39,830 nt of DNA from Nocardioidaceae bacterium (GTDB lineage Bacteria; Actinomycetota; Actinomycetes; Propionibacteriales; Nocardioidaceae). The DNA is taken from the NCBI GenBank assembly GCA_029268205.1, contig JAJUGK010000006.1:1-39830 (forward strand), written 5' to 3'. Each line of letters starts with the position of its first letter. Within the stretch, counting starts at the first letter, position 1. This document shows positions 15,297 to 24,419 of the stretch, in pieces. The position numbers were made by a program, and so were the translations under genes. A model generated the notes under the pieces. That model was not told where the DNA came from, did no database searches, and was given only the letters and a program-made list of their open reading frames with translations.

Positions 15297-16079
15297 GTGA
15301 GCGCAGGACGTAGGAGAGCACCCGAGGTGCGCGCGACCGGCGCCGCGACCCCGGGCTCGCCGCTCGACCCCACCGCATCGGTGCCCGCCACCGTCGCCGT
15401 CGGCGGCGCGGCGATCCCCGAGGCGACCGTCGCCCGGCTGCCGGTCTACCTGCGGGCGCTCACCGCTCTGGCCGACGCCGGCACCACCACCTGCTCCAGC
15501 GAGGAGCTGGCGGCCGCGGCCGGGGTCAACAGCGCCAAGCTGCGCAAGGACCTGTCCTACCTCGGCTCCTACGGCACCCGCGGGGTCGGCTACGACGTCG
15601 AGTACCTCCGCTACCAGATCGCCCGCGAGATCGGCGTGACCCAGGACTGGCCCGTGGTCATCGTCGGCATCGGAAACCTCGGTCACGCCCTGGCCAACTA
15701 CTCCGGGTTCCGCTCGCGCGGGTTCCGGATCGTGGCCCTGCTCGACGCCGCCGCCGGCCGCCGGGGCGAGGAGGTGGCCGGCCTCCCGATCCGCAGCTTC
15801 GACGAGCTGGAGTCCGTGGTTGCCGAGCACCGGGTCGCCATCGGGGTGGTCGCCACCCCCGCCGCGGCCGCGCAGGAGGTCTGCGACCGGCTGGTCGCCG
15901 CCGGCGTCACCAGCATCCTCAACTTCGCCCCGACCGTGCTCGCGGTGCCCGAGGGCGTCGACGTCCGCAAGGTCGACCTGTCGATCGAGTTGCAGATCCT
16001 CGCCTTCCACGAGCAGCGCAAGGCCCAGGCCGAGGGCGGGGCCGCGCGTGCGGCCGACGCCGCGGAGGTGATCGCGTGA
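15297..16079 (+). CDS. rex: Redox-sensing transcriptional repressor Rex
   Basis: 260 residues. The N-terminal winged helix carries [28 protein letters not shown], the Rex DNA-binding signature. The Rossmann domain has [16 protein letters not shown] (NAD(H)-binding GxGxxG), and the C-terminal domain-swapped helix is [14 protein letters not shown]. Rex senses the NADH/NAD+ ratio and represses respiratory and heme genes when NADH is low. The GTG start was chosen because AGGAGAG lies just upstream. The track's longer start would add a basic run that is unlikely to be translated. The GTGA overlap with hemA shows coupling. A Rex site lies in its own promoter. Confidence 0.95.
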   Translation: MSAGRRRAPEVRATGAATPGSPLDPTASVPATVAVGGAAIPEATVARLPVYLRALTALADAGTTTCSSEELAAAAGVNSAKLRKDLSYLGSYGTRGVGYDVEYLRYQIAREIGVTQDWPVVIVGIGNLGHALANYSGFRSRGFRIVALLDAAAGRRGEEVAGLPIRSFDELESVVAEHRVAIGVVATPAAAAQEVCDRLVAAGVTSILNFAPTVLAVPEGVDVRKVDLSIELQILAFHEQRKAQAEGGAARAADAAEVIA

Positions 16080-17374
16080 GCGTCCTGGTCCTCGGGGTCT
16101 CCCACAAGAGTGCGCCCGTCGCCGTCCTCGAGCAGCTCGCGCTCGGCGACGACGGCGTCCGCAAGCTGCTGCTCGACGTCCTCGACTGCGAGCACGTCGG
16201 CGAGGCCACCGTGCTGGCCACCTGCAACCGGCTCGAGGTGTACGCCGACGTCGACCGCTTCCACGGCAGCGTCGAGATGCTGAGCCGGCTGCTGTGCGAG
16301 CGCAGCGGCGTCGCGCCCGAGGACGTCCTGCCGCACCTGTATGTGCACTACGACGACGGCGCGGTCGCCCACCTCTTCCACGTCGCGGCCGGGCTGGACT
16401 CGATGGTGCTGGGCGAGGGGCAGATCCTCACCCAGGCGCGCGAGGCGCTGCGCCTCGGGCAGGACGTCGGCTCGGTGGGCTCGACCCTCAACGTGCTCTT
16501 CCAGCAGGCCTTCCGGGTCGCCAAGCGCGCCCACGCCGAGACCGGCATCGACTCCGTCGCCCCGTCGGTGGTCAGCGCCGCGCTGGAGCGCGCCACCGAG
16601 GTGCTCGGCACGCTGGCCGGACGTACGGCGCTGGTCGTCGGTGCCGGCGCGATGGCCTCGCTCGCCGTGGCCACCCTGGCCCGGATGGGCATCGGGGCGC
16701 TCACCGTCGTCAACCGCGACGTCGCCCGTGGCGTACGCCTGGCCGAGCAGTACGGCGGCACCGGCAGCACCTGGGACCGGGTGCCCGCGCTGGTCGCCGA
16801 GGCCGATCTGGTCGTCTCCTGCACCGGTGCGACGAGCACGGTGCTGTCGGCCGGCACCGTCGCCGAGGCGCGGACCGGGCGCACCGAGCCGCTGGCGCTG
16901 GTCGACCTCGCGCTGCCCCACGACATCGAGCCCGAGGCGGCGCTGGTCCCCGGCGTCTCCCTGATCGACCTCGCGCGCCTCTCCGAGGAGTTGCGCGGCA
17001 CCGCCGCCTCGAGCGAGGTGGCCGAGGTCCGCGGGATCGTGGGCGAGGAGATCGCGGCGTTCCTGAGCGCCCGCCGGGCCGCGAGCGTGACGCCGACCGT
17101 GGTCGCGCTGCGCTCGATGGCCACCGGCGTGGTCGAGAGCGAGATCGACCGGCTGGCAGCGCGGCTGCCCGGGCTCGACGAGGCTGCCCGCCGCGAGGTC
17201 GAGCACACGGTGCGCCGGGTCGCCGACAAGCTGCTGCACCGCCCGACCGTGCGGGTCAAGGAGCTGGCCAACGAGAGCGGCGCGGTGTCCTACGCTGCCG
17301 CGCTCGCCGAGCTGTTCGCCCTCGACCCCGACACCGTCGACGCCGTGACCCGCGCCGAGGGGGTGGCCGAATGA
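16076..17374 (+). CDS. hemA: Glutamyl-tRNA reductase
   Basis: 432 residues. It reduces glutamyl-tRNA(Glu) to glutamate-1-semialdehyde, the committed step of the C5 heme pathway. The N-terminal catalytic domain opens with [11 protein letters not shown] and holds the nucleophile Cys50 in [30 protein letters not shown] is the family signature, the NADPH domain has [13 protein letters not shown], and a C-terminal dimerisation helix follows. All landmarks and length are normal. It is coupled to rex and hemC by four-base overlaps, so heme entry is under Rex control. HemL, the next enzyme, lies 13 kb away. Confidence 0.96.
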   Translation: MSVLVLGVSHKSAPVAVLEQLALGDDGVRKLLLDVLDCEHVGEATVLATCNRLEVYADVDRFHGSVEMLSRLLCERSGVAPEDVLPHLYVHYDDGAVAHLFHVAAGLDSMVLGEGQILTQAREALRLGQDVGSVGSTLNVLFQQAFRVAKRAHAETGIDSVAPSVVSAALERATEVLGTLAGRTALVVGAGAMASLAVATLARMGIGALTVVNRDVARGVRLAEQYGGTGSTWDRVPALVAEADLVVSCTGATSTVLSAGTVAEARTGRTEPLALVDLALPHDIEPEAALVPGVSLIDLARLSEELRGTAASSEVAEVRGIVGEEIAAFLSARRAASVTPTVVALRSMATGVVESEIDRLAARLPGLDEAARREVEHTVRRVADKLLHRPTVRVKELANESGAVSYAAALAELFALDPDTVDAVTRAEGVAE

Positions 17375-18369
17375 CCGAGCAGCCGCTGCGCATCGGCACC
17401 CGGGCCTCGCACCTGGCGCGCACCCAGTCCGGCCACGTCGCCGACGCCCTGAGCGCCGCGCTCGGTGTGCCGACCGTGCTGGTCGATGTCACCACCCACG
17501 GCGACACGTCGCGGGCCCCACTGGCCTCGATGGGCGGCACCGGTGTGTTCGTCTCCGCCCTGCGCGAGGCGCTGCAGGCCGGGGAGGTCGACGTCGCGGT
17601 GCACTCGCTGAAGGACATCCCCACCACGCCCGCGCCCGGCATCACCCTCGCGGCGGTGCCGCTGCGCGAGGACCCGCGGGACGTCCTCATCGCCCGCGAC
17701 GGGCTCACCCTCGGCGAGCTCCCGCCCGGCAGCACCGTCGGCACCGGCTCGCCGCGCCGGCGCTCCCAGCTCGCCGCCCTCGGGCTCGGGTTGGAGCTGC
17801 GCGAGCTGCGCGGCAACGTCGAGACCCGCATCGGGCGGGTCCGCGACGGCGAGCTCGACGCGATCGTCCTGGCCCGCGCCGGGCTCTCGCGGCTCGGTCG
17901 CGCCGACGACGCCACCGAGGTCCTCGACCCCCTCCAGATGCTCCCCGCCCCCGGGCAGGGTGCGCTGGCGGTGGAGTGCCGCGACGACGACGAGCGCGCA
18001 GCGGCGATCGCCGCGGCCCTCGACGACCCGGCGACGCGTGCGGCGGTCACCGCTGAGCGCGCCGTCCTCGCGGTGCTCGAGGCCGGTTGCTCCGCGCCGG
18101 TCGGCGCGCTGGCCGAGGTGGCCGAGGGCGACGATGGCGAGGAGCTCTACCTGCGGGCGGTCGTCCTCGCCGCCGACGGGTCGGTCTCGATCCGGCGCTC
18201 GGCCACCGGGACGCCGGAGTCGGCGTACGACGTGGGCGCCGCCCTGGCCGCCTCGATGCTCGAGGAGGGGGCCGCCGATCTGATGGGCGCCCCGCCGGGA
18301 GCCCCGCCGGGAGCAGCGCCGGGAGGCGTACCCGGAGCCCCGCCGGGCGCTCCGCCGGGGACGCCCTGA
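17371..18369 (+). CDS. hemC: Porphobilinogen deaminase (hydroxymethylbilane synthase)
   Basis: 332 residues. It polymerises four porphobilinogens into hydroxymethylbilane. Landmarks are [14 protein letters not shown], the catalytic Asp in [44 protein letters not shown], and the dipyrromethane-cofactor Cys240 in [10 protein letters not shown]. The last 28 residues are unusual, a Gly/Pro/Ala tail made of repeated APPG units after the normal end of the domain. The DNA there is a GCCCCGCCGGGA-like tandem repeat. The tail is probably disordered and not needed for catalysis. It overlaps hemA by ATGA. A 124-bp gap follows before cobA/hemD. Confidence 0.95.
   Translation: MTEQPLRIGTRASHLARTQSGHVADALSAALGVPTVLVDVTTHGDTSRAPLASMGGTGVFVSALREALQAGEVDVAVHSLKDIPTTPAPGITLAAVPLREDPRDVLIARDGLTLGELPPGSTVGTGSPRRRSQLAALGLGLELRELRGNVETRIGRVRDGELDAIVLARAGLSRLGRADDATEVLDPLQMLPAPGQGALAVECRDDDERAAAIAAALDDPATRAAVTAERAVLAVLEAGCSAPVGALAEVAEGDDGEELYLRAVVLAADGSVSIRRSATGTPESAYDVGAALAASMLEEGAADLMGAPPGAPPGAAPGGVPGAPPGAPPGTP
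18283..18366 (+). repeat. GC-rich tandem repeat encoding the HemC APPG tail
   Basis: Imperfect copies of gccccgccggga encode APPG/APPGA units at the extreme 3' end of hemC. In-frame slippage would change the number of units without affecting the enzyme core. Confidence 0.7.
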
Positions 18370-18493
18370 CGCGGGGCCGACACCCCCGCCGCGCCGCTCC
18401 CTGAGCGGGCATCAGCACGCAGCACCAGTCCGAAGCACGAGCACCACCCAGGCACTGCCACCAGCAGTGACGACACCAGACGAAGTAGGCGAC

Positions 18494-20194
18494 GTGACCA
18501 AGCAGGCAACCAAGACCGCGGCCGCTGTGAAGCCGGCCGAGTCCACCCGCGCGACCGCGAAGACCACCCGTTCGGCGAGGACGAGCGCCGCCAAGCCGGT
18601 GCCGCAGCGGGTCGCGTTCGTGGGCAGTGGGCCGGGCGACCCGGACCTGCTCACCGTGCGCGCCGTCGAGCTCCTCCGGGCCGCGGAGATCGTGGTCACC
18701 GAGGTGCCCGGGCACGAGGACCTCGTCCGCGCCGTGGTCGAGGACGCGGAGCTGCCCGAGTTCGTCGACGGCGGCTTCGGCGAGGACGGCCAGCCGCTGA
18801 CCCACGCCTCGCGCGCCAAGGTCGTGGTCAAGCAGGTCAAGACCGGCAAGCGGGTGGTCCGGCTGATCTCGGGCGACCCGTTCGTCTACGCCTCCGGGCC
18901 CGAGGAGGCCCAGGCGTGCGCCAAGGCCGGACTCGCCTTCGAGATCGTGCCCGGCGTCTCCGCGGTGACCGCGGTGCCGGCGTACGCGGGCATCCCGCTG
19001 ACCACCAAGACCCAGCGTGAGGTCGCCGTCGTCACCTGCGGTGAGGCGAAGATCGACTGGCGCCAGTACGCCGACGACCGCACGCTCGTGCTGCTCTCGG
19101 CGGTCGGCCAGATCGCGGAGATCTCCGAGTCGCTGATCGCGGCCGGCCGCGCCGCCGACACCCCGGTGTCGATGACCCGCGTGGGCACCACCACCGACCA
19201 GCGCACCGTGATCTCCACCCTCGAGAACATCGCCGCCGACGCGCGCGAGGCGCGGATGACCCCGCCCGCCGTCATCGTCGTCGGCGACGTGGTCGACCTG
19301 CGCGACGCGCTGTCGTGGTTCGAGACCAAGCCGCTGTTCGGCTGGCGGGTGCTGGTGCCGCGCACCAAGGAGCAGGCAGCCTCGCTGACCCTGAGCCTGC
19401 GCAGCCACGGCGCGGTGCCCGAGGAGGTCCCGACCATCTCGGTCGAGCCGCCGCGCAACCCCCAGCAGATGGACAAGGCCATCCACGGCCTGGTCGAGGG
19501 CCGCTACAAGTGGGTGGCGTTCACCTCGGTCAACGCCGTGCGCGCGGTCCGCGAGAAGTTCGACGAGTACGGCCTCGACGCCCGCGCGTTCTCCGGGCTG
19601 ATGATCGCCGCGGTCGGCGACAAGACCGCCGAGGCGATCGAGGCCTGGGGCCTGCGCGCCGACCTCGTGCCCTCCGGTGAGCAGTCCGCCCGCGGCCTGC
19701 TCGAGGACTGGCCGCCGTACGACGAGGTGCTCGACCCGCTCAACCGGGTCTTCCTCCCGCGCGCCGACATCGCCACCGAGAACCTCGTCGCGGGTCTGCT
19801 CGACCTCGGCTGGGAGGTCGACGACGTCACCGCCTACCGCACCGTGCGGGCCGCTCCGCCGCCGGCGCCGGTGCGCGAGGCGATCAAGACCGGCAAGTTC
19901 GACGCGGTCGTGTTCACCTCGTCCTCGACGGTGCGCAACCTGGTCGGCATCGCCGGCAAGCCGCACCCGACCACCGTCATCGCGGCGATCGGGCCGGCGA
20001 CGGCGAAGACCGCCGAGGAGCACGGCCTGCGGGTCGACGTGATGGCATCGAAGCCGTCGGTCGAGGTGCTGGTCGAGGCGCTGGCCGACTTCGGTGCGGC
20101 GCGGCGGCTGTCGCTGATCGAGGCCGGCGAGCCGGTCACCAAGCCGTCCGAGCGGCGCCCCGCGGGTCGCCGGAAGGCCAAGTCGTCGTCGTGA
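18494..20194 (+). CDS. cobA-hemD: Bifunctional uroporphyrinogen-III C-methyltransferase / uroporphyrinogen-III synthase (CobA-HemD fusion)
   Basis: 566 residues in two parts. Residues ~35-275 form a tetrapyrrole methylase with the SAM loop [41 protein letters not shown] and [11 protein letters not shown]. This would methylate uroporphyrinogen III to precorrin-2 for siroheme and cobalamin. Residues ~280-540 form a HemD domain ([45 protein letters not shown]), which closes hydroxymethylbilane. The fusion is common in actinobacteria. The Lys/Thr/Ala-rich N terminus is probably disordered. This GTG was chosen because GTAGGC precedes it. A GTG 27 bases upstream lacks a site. GTGA overlaps hemB. 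Confidence 0.93.
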   Translation: MTKQATKTAAAVKPAESTRATAKTTRSARTSAAKPVPQRVAFVGSGPGDPDLLTVRAVELLRAAEIVVTEVPGHEDLVRAVVEDAELPEFVDGGFGEDGQPLTHASRAKVVVKQVKTGKRVVRLISGDPFVYASGPEEAQACAKAGLAFEIVPGVSAVTAVPAYAGIPLTTKTQREVAVVTCGEAKIDWRQYADDRTLVLLSAVGQIAEISESLIAAGRAADTPVSMTRVGTTTDQRTVISTLENIAADAREARMTPPAVIVVGDVVDLRDALSWFETKPLFGWRVLVPRTKEQAASLTLSLRSHGAVPEEVPTISVEPPRNPQQMDKAIHGLVEGRYKWVAFTSVNAVRAVREKFDEYGLDARAFSGLMIAAVGDKTAEAIEAWGLRADLVPSGEQSARGLLEDWPPYDEVLDPLNRVFLPRADIATENLVAGLLDLGWEVDDVTAYRTVRAAPPPAPVREAIKTGKFDAVVFTSSSTVRNLVGIAGKPHPTTVIAAIGPATAKTAEEHGLRVDVMASKPSVEVLVEALADFGAARRLSLIEAGEPVTKPSERRPAGRRKAKSSS

Positions 20195-21210
20195 CCGACG
20201 GGCCGACCGCCGGGACCCCCCGCCCCTCCGGGAGCGCGGGGGGATTCCCCGCGGTACGGCCGCGCCGGCTGCGGCGTACCCCGGCGTTGCGACGGATGGT
20301 CGCCGAGACGCACGTGCGCCCCGAGCAGCTCGTGCTGCCGGTCTTCGTGGCGGAGGGCGCGCGCGAGCAGCGCCCGATCGCCAGCATGCCGGGGGTCGTG
20401 CAGCACACCCGTGACACGCTGCGCGCCGAGGCCGCTCGCGCGGCCGAGGCGGGGCTCGGCGGGATCATGCTCTTCGGCGTCCCGGAGACCAAGGACGCGA
20501 CCGGGTCCGGCGCCGTCGACCCGGGCGGCATCCTCAACGTCGCGATCGCCGACGTCGTCGCCGAGGTCGGCGACGCGCTGCCGGTGATGGCCGACCTGTG
20601 CCTCGACGAGTTCACCGACCACGGCCATTGCGGGGTGCTCGACGTCCGGGGCGCGGTCGACAACGACGCCACGCTCGAGGCGTACGCCGCGATGGCGCTC
20701 GCCCAGGCCGGCGCCGGGGTCGGGGTCGTCGCGCCCAGCGGGATGATGGACGGACAGGTCGGCGTGGTGCGGGCCGCGCTCGACGCCGCCGGACACGCCG
20801 ACGTCGCCGTGCTGGCCTACGCCGCGAAGTACGCTTCGGCGTTCTACGGACCCTTCCGCGAGGCGGTCGACTCGAGCCTGGTCGGCGACCGGCGCACCTA
20901 TCAGCAGGACCCCGCCAACGCCCGCGAGGGCGTACGCGAGGCGCTGCTCGATGTCGACGAGGGTGCCGACCTGGTGATGGTGAAGCCGGCCCTGGGCTAC
21001 CTCGACGTGCTGCGCCGGGTCGCCGACGCGGTGCCGGTGCCGGTCGCGGCCTACCAGGTCTCGGGCGAGTACGCCATGCTCGAGGCCGCCGCCGCGAACG
21101 GGTGGATCGACCGGCAGCCCGCGATCCTGGAGTCGTTGCTGTCCATCCGCCGTGCCGGGGCCGACGTGGTCCTGACCTACTGGGCGCTAGAGGCCGCGCG
21201 CTGGCTCTGA
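20191..21210 (+). CDS. hemB: Porphobilinogen synthase (delta-aminolevulinate dehydratase)
   Basis: 339 residues. It condenses two 5-aminolevulinates into porphobilinogen. [18 protein letters not shown] is the N-terminal arm and start of the barrel. The two Schiff-base lysines sit in [16 protein letters not shown] and [11 protein letters not shown]. The metal segment reads [14 protein letters not shown], with two of the three cysteines of the zinc type and Asp at the middle position, a hybrid often seen in actinobacteria. [10 protein letters not shown] and the C-terminal [11 protein letters not shown] are typical. It is the last gene of the rex-hem operon. Repeats and a toxin-antitoxin pair follow. 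Confidence 0.95.
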   Translation: MTDGPTAGTPRPSGSAGGFPAVRPRRLRRTPALRRMVAETHVRPEQLVLPVFVAEGAREQRPIASMPGVVQHTRDTLRAEAARAAEAGLGGIMLFGVPETKDATGSGAVDPGGILNVAIADVVAEVGDALPVMADLCLDEFTDHGHCGVLDVRGAVDNDATLEAYAAMALAQAGAGVGVVAPSGMMDGQVGVVRAALDAAGHADVAVLAYAAKYASAFYGPFREAVDSSLVGDRRTYQQDPANAREGVREALLDVDEGADLVMVKPALGYLDVLRRVADAVPVPVAAYQVSGEYAMLEAAAANGWIDRQPAILESLLSIRRAGADVVLTYWALEAARWL

Positions 21211-21240
21211 CGTCATACGTCCTATAGCTCCACGCGCGGG

Positions 21241-21290
21241 TGACGCTGCCGTGGGGCGTCAGCTGCACGGGCGTACGACGTCAGCGGGCC
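21241..21290 (+). repeat. Left direct repeat flanking the MntA/HepT islet
   Basis: Begins TGACGCTGCCGTGGGGCGTC, identical to 20 bp on the other side of the toxin-antitoxin pair. It continues into a block AGCT-CACGGGCG...GACGTCAGCGG that matches the right copy with three mismatches. The segment also contains CCGTG...CACGG arms that could form the hemB terminator hairpin. Confidence 0.75.
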
Positions 21291-21310
21291 GCGCGACGTC
21301 AATACGCCGG

Positions 21311-21316
21311 TACTCT
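21311..21316 (+). promoter_or_regulatory. -10 element of a leaderless promoter for the MntA/HepT pair
   Basis: TACTCT ends 6 nt before the ATG of the nucleotidyltransferase gene. No ribosome binding site lies between, so the transcript is probably leaderless. Confidence 0.45.
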
Positions 21317-21322
21317 CGATGC

Positions 21323-21640
21323 ATGAGCGCGACCACCGCTTCCCGGCGCCTTCGGGCTGTGCTGGATGAGCACGGCGAACGGGTGTCGGCCATCTTGAGC
21401 AGGTACGCGGCTACCAACCCGCGGCTCTTCGGCTCGGTTGCTCGCGGGGACGCCCGCGAGGACAGTGACGTCGACCTGCTCGTGGATCTAGCGCCGGACG
21501 CGGGCAATGAGTTGTTGCGCGTTGCTGGCATGTCCGAGGAGCTCTCCGACCTGCTCGGGGTGAGGGTGGACGTGGTCGCTGCCAGCCTCCTCAGGGAGGA
21601 GGTCTCCACGACCGCAATGGCTGAAGCGGAGGCAGTGTGA
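21323..21640 (+). CDS. mntA: MntA-type nucleotidyltransferase antitoxin
   Basis: 105-residue minimal nucleotidyltransferase. The catalytic signature is LFGSVARGDAREDSDVDLLVD, i.e. G37-S38 followed after ten residues by D49-x-D51, with a third acidic position near VRVDVV. In the MntA/HepT system this enzyme transfers AMP from ATP to a tyrosine of HepT, silencing the toxin. The ATG was preferred over the track's upstream start because the conserved region begins here and TACTCT lies just before it. Codon use is less GC-biased than in the flanking heme genes (gatcta, gttgct), which suggests transfer. It overlaps hepT by GTGA. Confidence 0.88.
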   Translation: MSATTASRRLRAVLDEHGERVSAILSRYAATNPRLFGSVARGDAREDSDVDLLVDLAPDAGNELLRVAGMSEELSDLLGVRVDVVAASLLREEVSTTAMAEAEAV

Positions 21641-21960
21641 GCCGGACGCAGCACCAGCGGTTCGCCGATATCCGAGCCGCCATCGACCGCTGCCAGTCCT
21701 ACCAGCAGTACCTGGACTCGCCCGAGCTCGGCGCGATGGCGTACGACGCGGTCCTGCGCAATCTGGCGGTGATCGGCGAAGCAGTGAAGTCTCTGCCGGC
21801 TGAGATCAAGGATGCCCATGACGACGTGCCATGGGCGTCAATCGCCGGGTTGCGCAACGTGGTGGTGCATGAGTACTTCCGGGTGGACCCCGATCTGATC
21901 CGCGACGTGGTGACCAACCATCTGGTCATGCTGGCGGGGGCCGTCGACCCCGCAGGTTGA
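21637..21960 (+). CDS. hepT: HepT-like HEPN-domain ribonuclease toxin (DUF86)
   Basis: 107-residue all-helical HEPN protein. The active-site motif RX4HXY is present as RNVVVHEY (about residues 73-80), preceded by VPWASIAGL, a strong DUF86 signature. HepT cleaves RNA and is inhibited when MntA adds AMP to the tyrosine of this motif. Here both catalytic Arg and His and the acceptor Tyr are intact, so the toxin looks functional. GGAGG precedes the GTG start, and the GTGA overlap fixes stoichiometry with the antitoxin upstream. The whole pair sits between direct repeats at the end of the hem operon, a typical mobile-islet position. Confidence 0.9.
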   Translation: MSRTQHQRFADIRAAIDRCQSYQQYLDSPELGAMAYDAVLRNLAVIGEAVKSLPAEIKDAHDDVPWASIAGLRNVVVHEYFRVDPDLIRDVVTNHLVMLAGAVDPAG

Positions 21961-22002
21961 CGGCACGGTGGGCCTCCCGGCAACCTCGGGCAGCTCGGCG
22001 TA

Positions 22003-22071
22003 TGACGCTGCCGTGGGGCGTCGTACGTCCGACGACCTCTAGCTCCACGGGCGGATGACGTCAGCGGCCCA
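22003..22071 (+). repeat. Right direct repeat flanking the MntA/HepT islet
   Basis: Shares 20 exact bases with the left copy, then carries an 18-bp insertion, then AGCTCCACGGGCG...GACGTCAGCGG. Its last bases include the stop codon and final codons of the SnoaL-like gene on the minus strand. The target of any insertion may therefore have been that gene's 3' end. Confidence 0.72.
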
Positions 22072-22573
22072 GGACGGTACGCCGCAGCACCGCCAACGGG
22101 TCCTGGTCGTCGCGACGCCCCCGTGGGCCCTCGGCGCGGGGAGGCACCAGCCGGCCGGCGTCGCTGCGGGTCCACTCGCGGACGGCGAACCGCTCGCGGA
22201 TGCGCCACCCGGCGTCGGTGCGGACGAAGTGGTCGACGTAGCGGAAGCCCGAGGTGAAGTTCAGGCCCGCGTCGGTGCTCGGGGTGCCCCAGTGGACGGC
22301 GGTCCCGTAGGTCTCGGCGACGGCCCGATCGCCGTCGACCTCGGCCAGGTGGTTGCCGATCAGGTGCATCGTCCCGTCGAGTCGGGGCAGCAGCCCGCGC
22401 AGCCAGGCGACGTAGTCGTCGGCCCGGCCGCTGAACCCGGTGTGGTGGTCGACCCCGTCCTCGGCGTACACCGCGCGGATGCCGTCGTAGTCGAGCCGGT
22501 CGACCGCGCGGCAGTAGCGCAGGACGACATCGTGGATGGCGCGGCGGTCGGCCTCGACGCGTTGATCGGTCAT
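22061..22573 (-). CDS. SnoaL-like / nuclear transport factor 2-fold protein
   Basis: 170 residues of the NTF2-like cone fold. AIHDVVLRYCRAVDRLDYDGIRAVYAEDG is the SnoaL-type start, YGTAVHWGT and FTSGFRYVDHFVRTDAGWRIRER form the sheet, and VREWTRSDAG follows. Members are dehydratases, isomerases, polyketide cyclases or ring-hydroxylating dioxygenase beta-like proteins. The substrate is unknown. MTDQ was chosen because GAGGAGTGACCCC lies upstream. The longer track start would overlap the preceding gene. It is the last gene of a minus-strand run of oxidation-related genes, 4 nt after the previous stop. Its last codons lie inside the repeat that flanks the toxin-antitoxin islet. Confidence 0.82.
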   Translation of the reverse strand: MTDQRVEADRRAIHDVVLRYCRAVDRLDYDGIRAVYAEDGVDHHTGFSGRADDYVAWLRGLLPRLDGTMHLIGNHLAEVDGDRAVAETYGTAVHWGTPSTDAGLNFTSGFRYVDHFVRTDAGWRIRERFAVREWTRSDAGRLVPPRAEGPRGRRDDQDPLAVLRRTVLGR

Positions 22574-22577
22574 GGGG

Positions 22578-23825
22578 TCACTCCTCCTCGCGCGGTCCGA
22601 CGCGGTGACCCAGGTCCGCCAGCGCCAGGCGCGCACGGCCCCACCGTCGGTCGGTGGAGTAGGCCAGCCACTCCTCGACCATCTCCAGCCGCCCGATGAC
22701 GTCGCGGAAGCGGCGGAACGCACCCCGGCCCTCGATCACGGCGCGAAGCTCGTCACGGGCAGCGGGGTCGGGCTGGTCCTGGGCGAAGTCGGCCAGGTCC
22801 TGCCAGCCGCTCCGCGATCCGGTGCCGTAGAACCGGAGCCACCGGTCGGGCTCGCTGTCGACATCCACGGCGTCCTCGCCCACCATCGCTGCATCGGTGA
22901 TCGCCTCGGCGACGACCTCACCGGTGTGCAGATCGAGATATCCGCCGGTCGCGGTCTCGGGATCCCCCTCGAGCAGCTCACTGAGTGCCTCCAGGTCGAC
23001 CGGGACGGCGCCGCCGTCGAGCGGTTGCCTCCGCAGGACGGCCACCAGGTCATCTGCGAGCACCTCGTCCCCGGGCCACCCGCGCCACAGGAGCCGGTTG
23101 ACGATCGACAGAGCGATCGGCTCGGCCCGGGAGCGCTGCTGGTGGAGTGCGAGCGGGATGCCCGAACCCACCTGCTGGAGCATGGTGTCGACGTCACGCC
23201 CGACGATGGAGTCGAGGAAGGCGCCGGCGTCGGAGGCGACCAGCGCGGCCCGCAGGGCGCGGCGATCCGGGAGCAGGGCGCCGGTCGGGGCCGGCCAGTC
23301 CACGGCGCGGGGATGTCCCTGCTCCGGCAGGGCCGGCGGGTCGTCCTCGCCCCGGTCCTCGCGCCACCGCCGGCCGTACTGATCCGGGATCGTCCCCCAT
23401 CCCGCTGCGGGCAGCGGACGGTCGGGGCGTACCCCCAGAACCTCCAACGGATCCACCTTCGCCTCGACGGTGCAGTGGTGCGTCCACGTGTCGCCGAGGT
23501 CGAACACGAACCGGAACTCGTCGCCGGGTCGGAGGGTGCGGGCGAGCCTCGTCCTGGCACTGTCCATCGGTTCCAGCAGGCGGCCGCCCGCGGAGGCGGC
23601 GAACTCCGCGGCCGACTCCGCGTCGGTGATCTCGCGTCCGTCGGCCAGGGTGAACAACGACAGGTGCGCATGGTCCCAGCGACCGAAGGCGGTGTTCACC
23701 GCATCGGCGAACTGGGCGAAGGTGTGCGACGGACCCACGACCAGCACCCGGCCCGGAAGTGGCCAGAGGTCCTCACCCCGCCCCCCGAGAAGGTCGACGC
23801 GGACCGCGAGCCAGGTGCGTGCCAT
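22578..23825 (-). CDS. Fusion of plasmid pRiA4b ORF-3-like domain and UPF0158 domain
   Basis: 415 residues. The N-terminal half (about 1-160) resembles the plasmid pRiA4b ORF-3 / IS1096 TnpR-like family, with FVFDLGDTWTHHCTVE as the diagnostic stretch. The C-terminal third (about 285-410) matches UPF0158: GYLDLHTGEVV, RWLRFYGTG, then IEGRGAFRRFRDVI and a closing WLAY...RARLALADLG. No catalytic residues are recognised in either domain, and no function is known. The middle is Leu/Ala-rich helical. The two families are usually separate proteins. It lies between the DinB-like and SnoaL-like genes, in line with co-transcription. Confidence 0.75.
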   Translation of the reverse strand: MARTWLAVRVDLLGGRGEDLWPLPGRVLVVGPSHTFAQFADAVNTAFGRWDHAHLSLFTLADGREITDAESAAEFAASAGGRLLEPMDSARTRLARTLRPGDEFRFVFDLGDTWTHHCTVEAKVDPLEVLGVRPDRPLPAAGWGTIPDQYGRRWREDRGEDDPPALPEQGHPRAVDWPAPTGALLPDRRALRAALVASDAGAFLDSIVGRDVDTMLQQVGSGIPLALHQQRSRAEPIALSIVNRLLWRGWPGDEVLADDLVAVLRRQPLDGGAVPVDLEALSELLEGDPETATGGYLDLHTGEVVAEAITDAAMVGEDAVDVDSEPDRWLRFYGTGSRSGWQDLADFAQDQPDPAARDELRAVIEGRGAFRRFRDVIGRLEMVEEWLAYSTDRRWGRARLALADLGHRVGPREEE

Positions 23826-23855
23826 GCGGGCAAGGGTGGCACGTCCTCGCGGGAG

Positions 23856-24392
23856 CTACCGCCCGACGTCCCACGCGTGGTGGATGACGTCGTGCAGGTG
23901 GTAGCGCGCGAGGCTGGCGACGGTGAACTCGTGTCCGTCGTCGCGGCGGCCCGCGCGGCCCCAGTCGGCGTCGGTGAGCTTCTCGTACGTCGCGCAGACC
24001 GCCTCGGACTCCTGGATGAGCTCGCGCCGCACGGTCGCGGGATCGGCGCGGTGGTAGGCCTCGTCGCGGGCGGTCGCGTCCTGGTCCCAGCCCGGGAAGA
24101 CGAGGTCGGCGTGCTGGAGCATCAACCACACGCGCGCACCCATCACCCGGTGCACGTCGCGGACGTGGCAGGCGTACTCCAGCGGCGACCACACCCGGGG
24201 CGCGGGCCGGGTGCGGCTGGCCTCGCCGAGCTGGTCGAGCAGGTCGAGCCAGAGGGCGGTGTTGCCGGCGATCGTGGCGGGGATCGAGGCGACGCCGACC
24301 CGCGCCGCGTCGTACCCGCAGTCGGCACACGGGCGCTCGAGCACCCAGGTCCAGTCCTTGGTGTCGGGCGGGATCGGGTCAGGCGCGTCCAT
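23856..24392 (-). CDS. DinB-family four-helix protein (DUF664/DinB_2-like)
   Basis: 178 residues of the DinB/YfiT-like putative metalloenzyme fold. The metal-site histidines appear to be in LEYACHVRDVH and YHLHDVIHHAWDV, the pattern of metal-dependent S-transferases or thiol-dependent enzymes of this family, which in actinobacteria often use mycothiol. The N-terminal C-x2-C (CADCGYDAARV) is an extra feature sometimes found in DinB-like proteins of this group. A role in detoxifying reactive products is inference. It lies 27 nt after the decarboxylase-like gene and 30 nt before the pRiA4b/UPF0158 gene on the same strand. Confidence 0.82.
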   Translation of the reverse strand: MDAPDPIPPDTKDWTWVLERPCADCGYDAARVGVASIPATIAGNTALWLDLLDQLGEASRTRPAPRVWSPLEYACHVRDVHRVMGARVWLMLQHADLVFPGWDQDATARDEAYHRADPATVRRELIQESEAVCATYEKLTDADWGRAGRRDDGHEFTVASLARYHLHDVIHHAWDVGR

Positions 24393-24419
24393 GGGTCCGA
24401 TCCTCCCACCCCGGTGGGG

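Noticed and set aside
16294-18369. Reading the 691-residue ORF as a fusion of hemA and hemC
   Set aside because: Its first part is an out-of-frame translation of hemA. HemC starts at 17371 with an ATGA overlap.
22578-23100. IS1096-type transposon remnant suggested by the pRiA4b/TnpR-like domain
   Set aside because: No transposase, terminal inverted repeats or target duplication seen, and the protein is fused to UPF0158.
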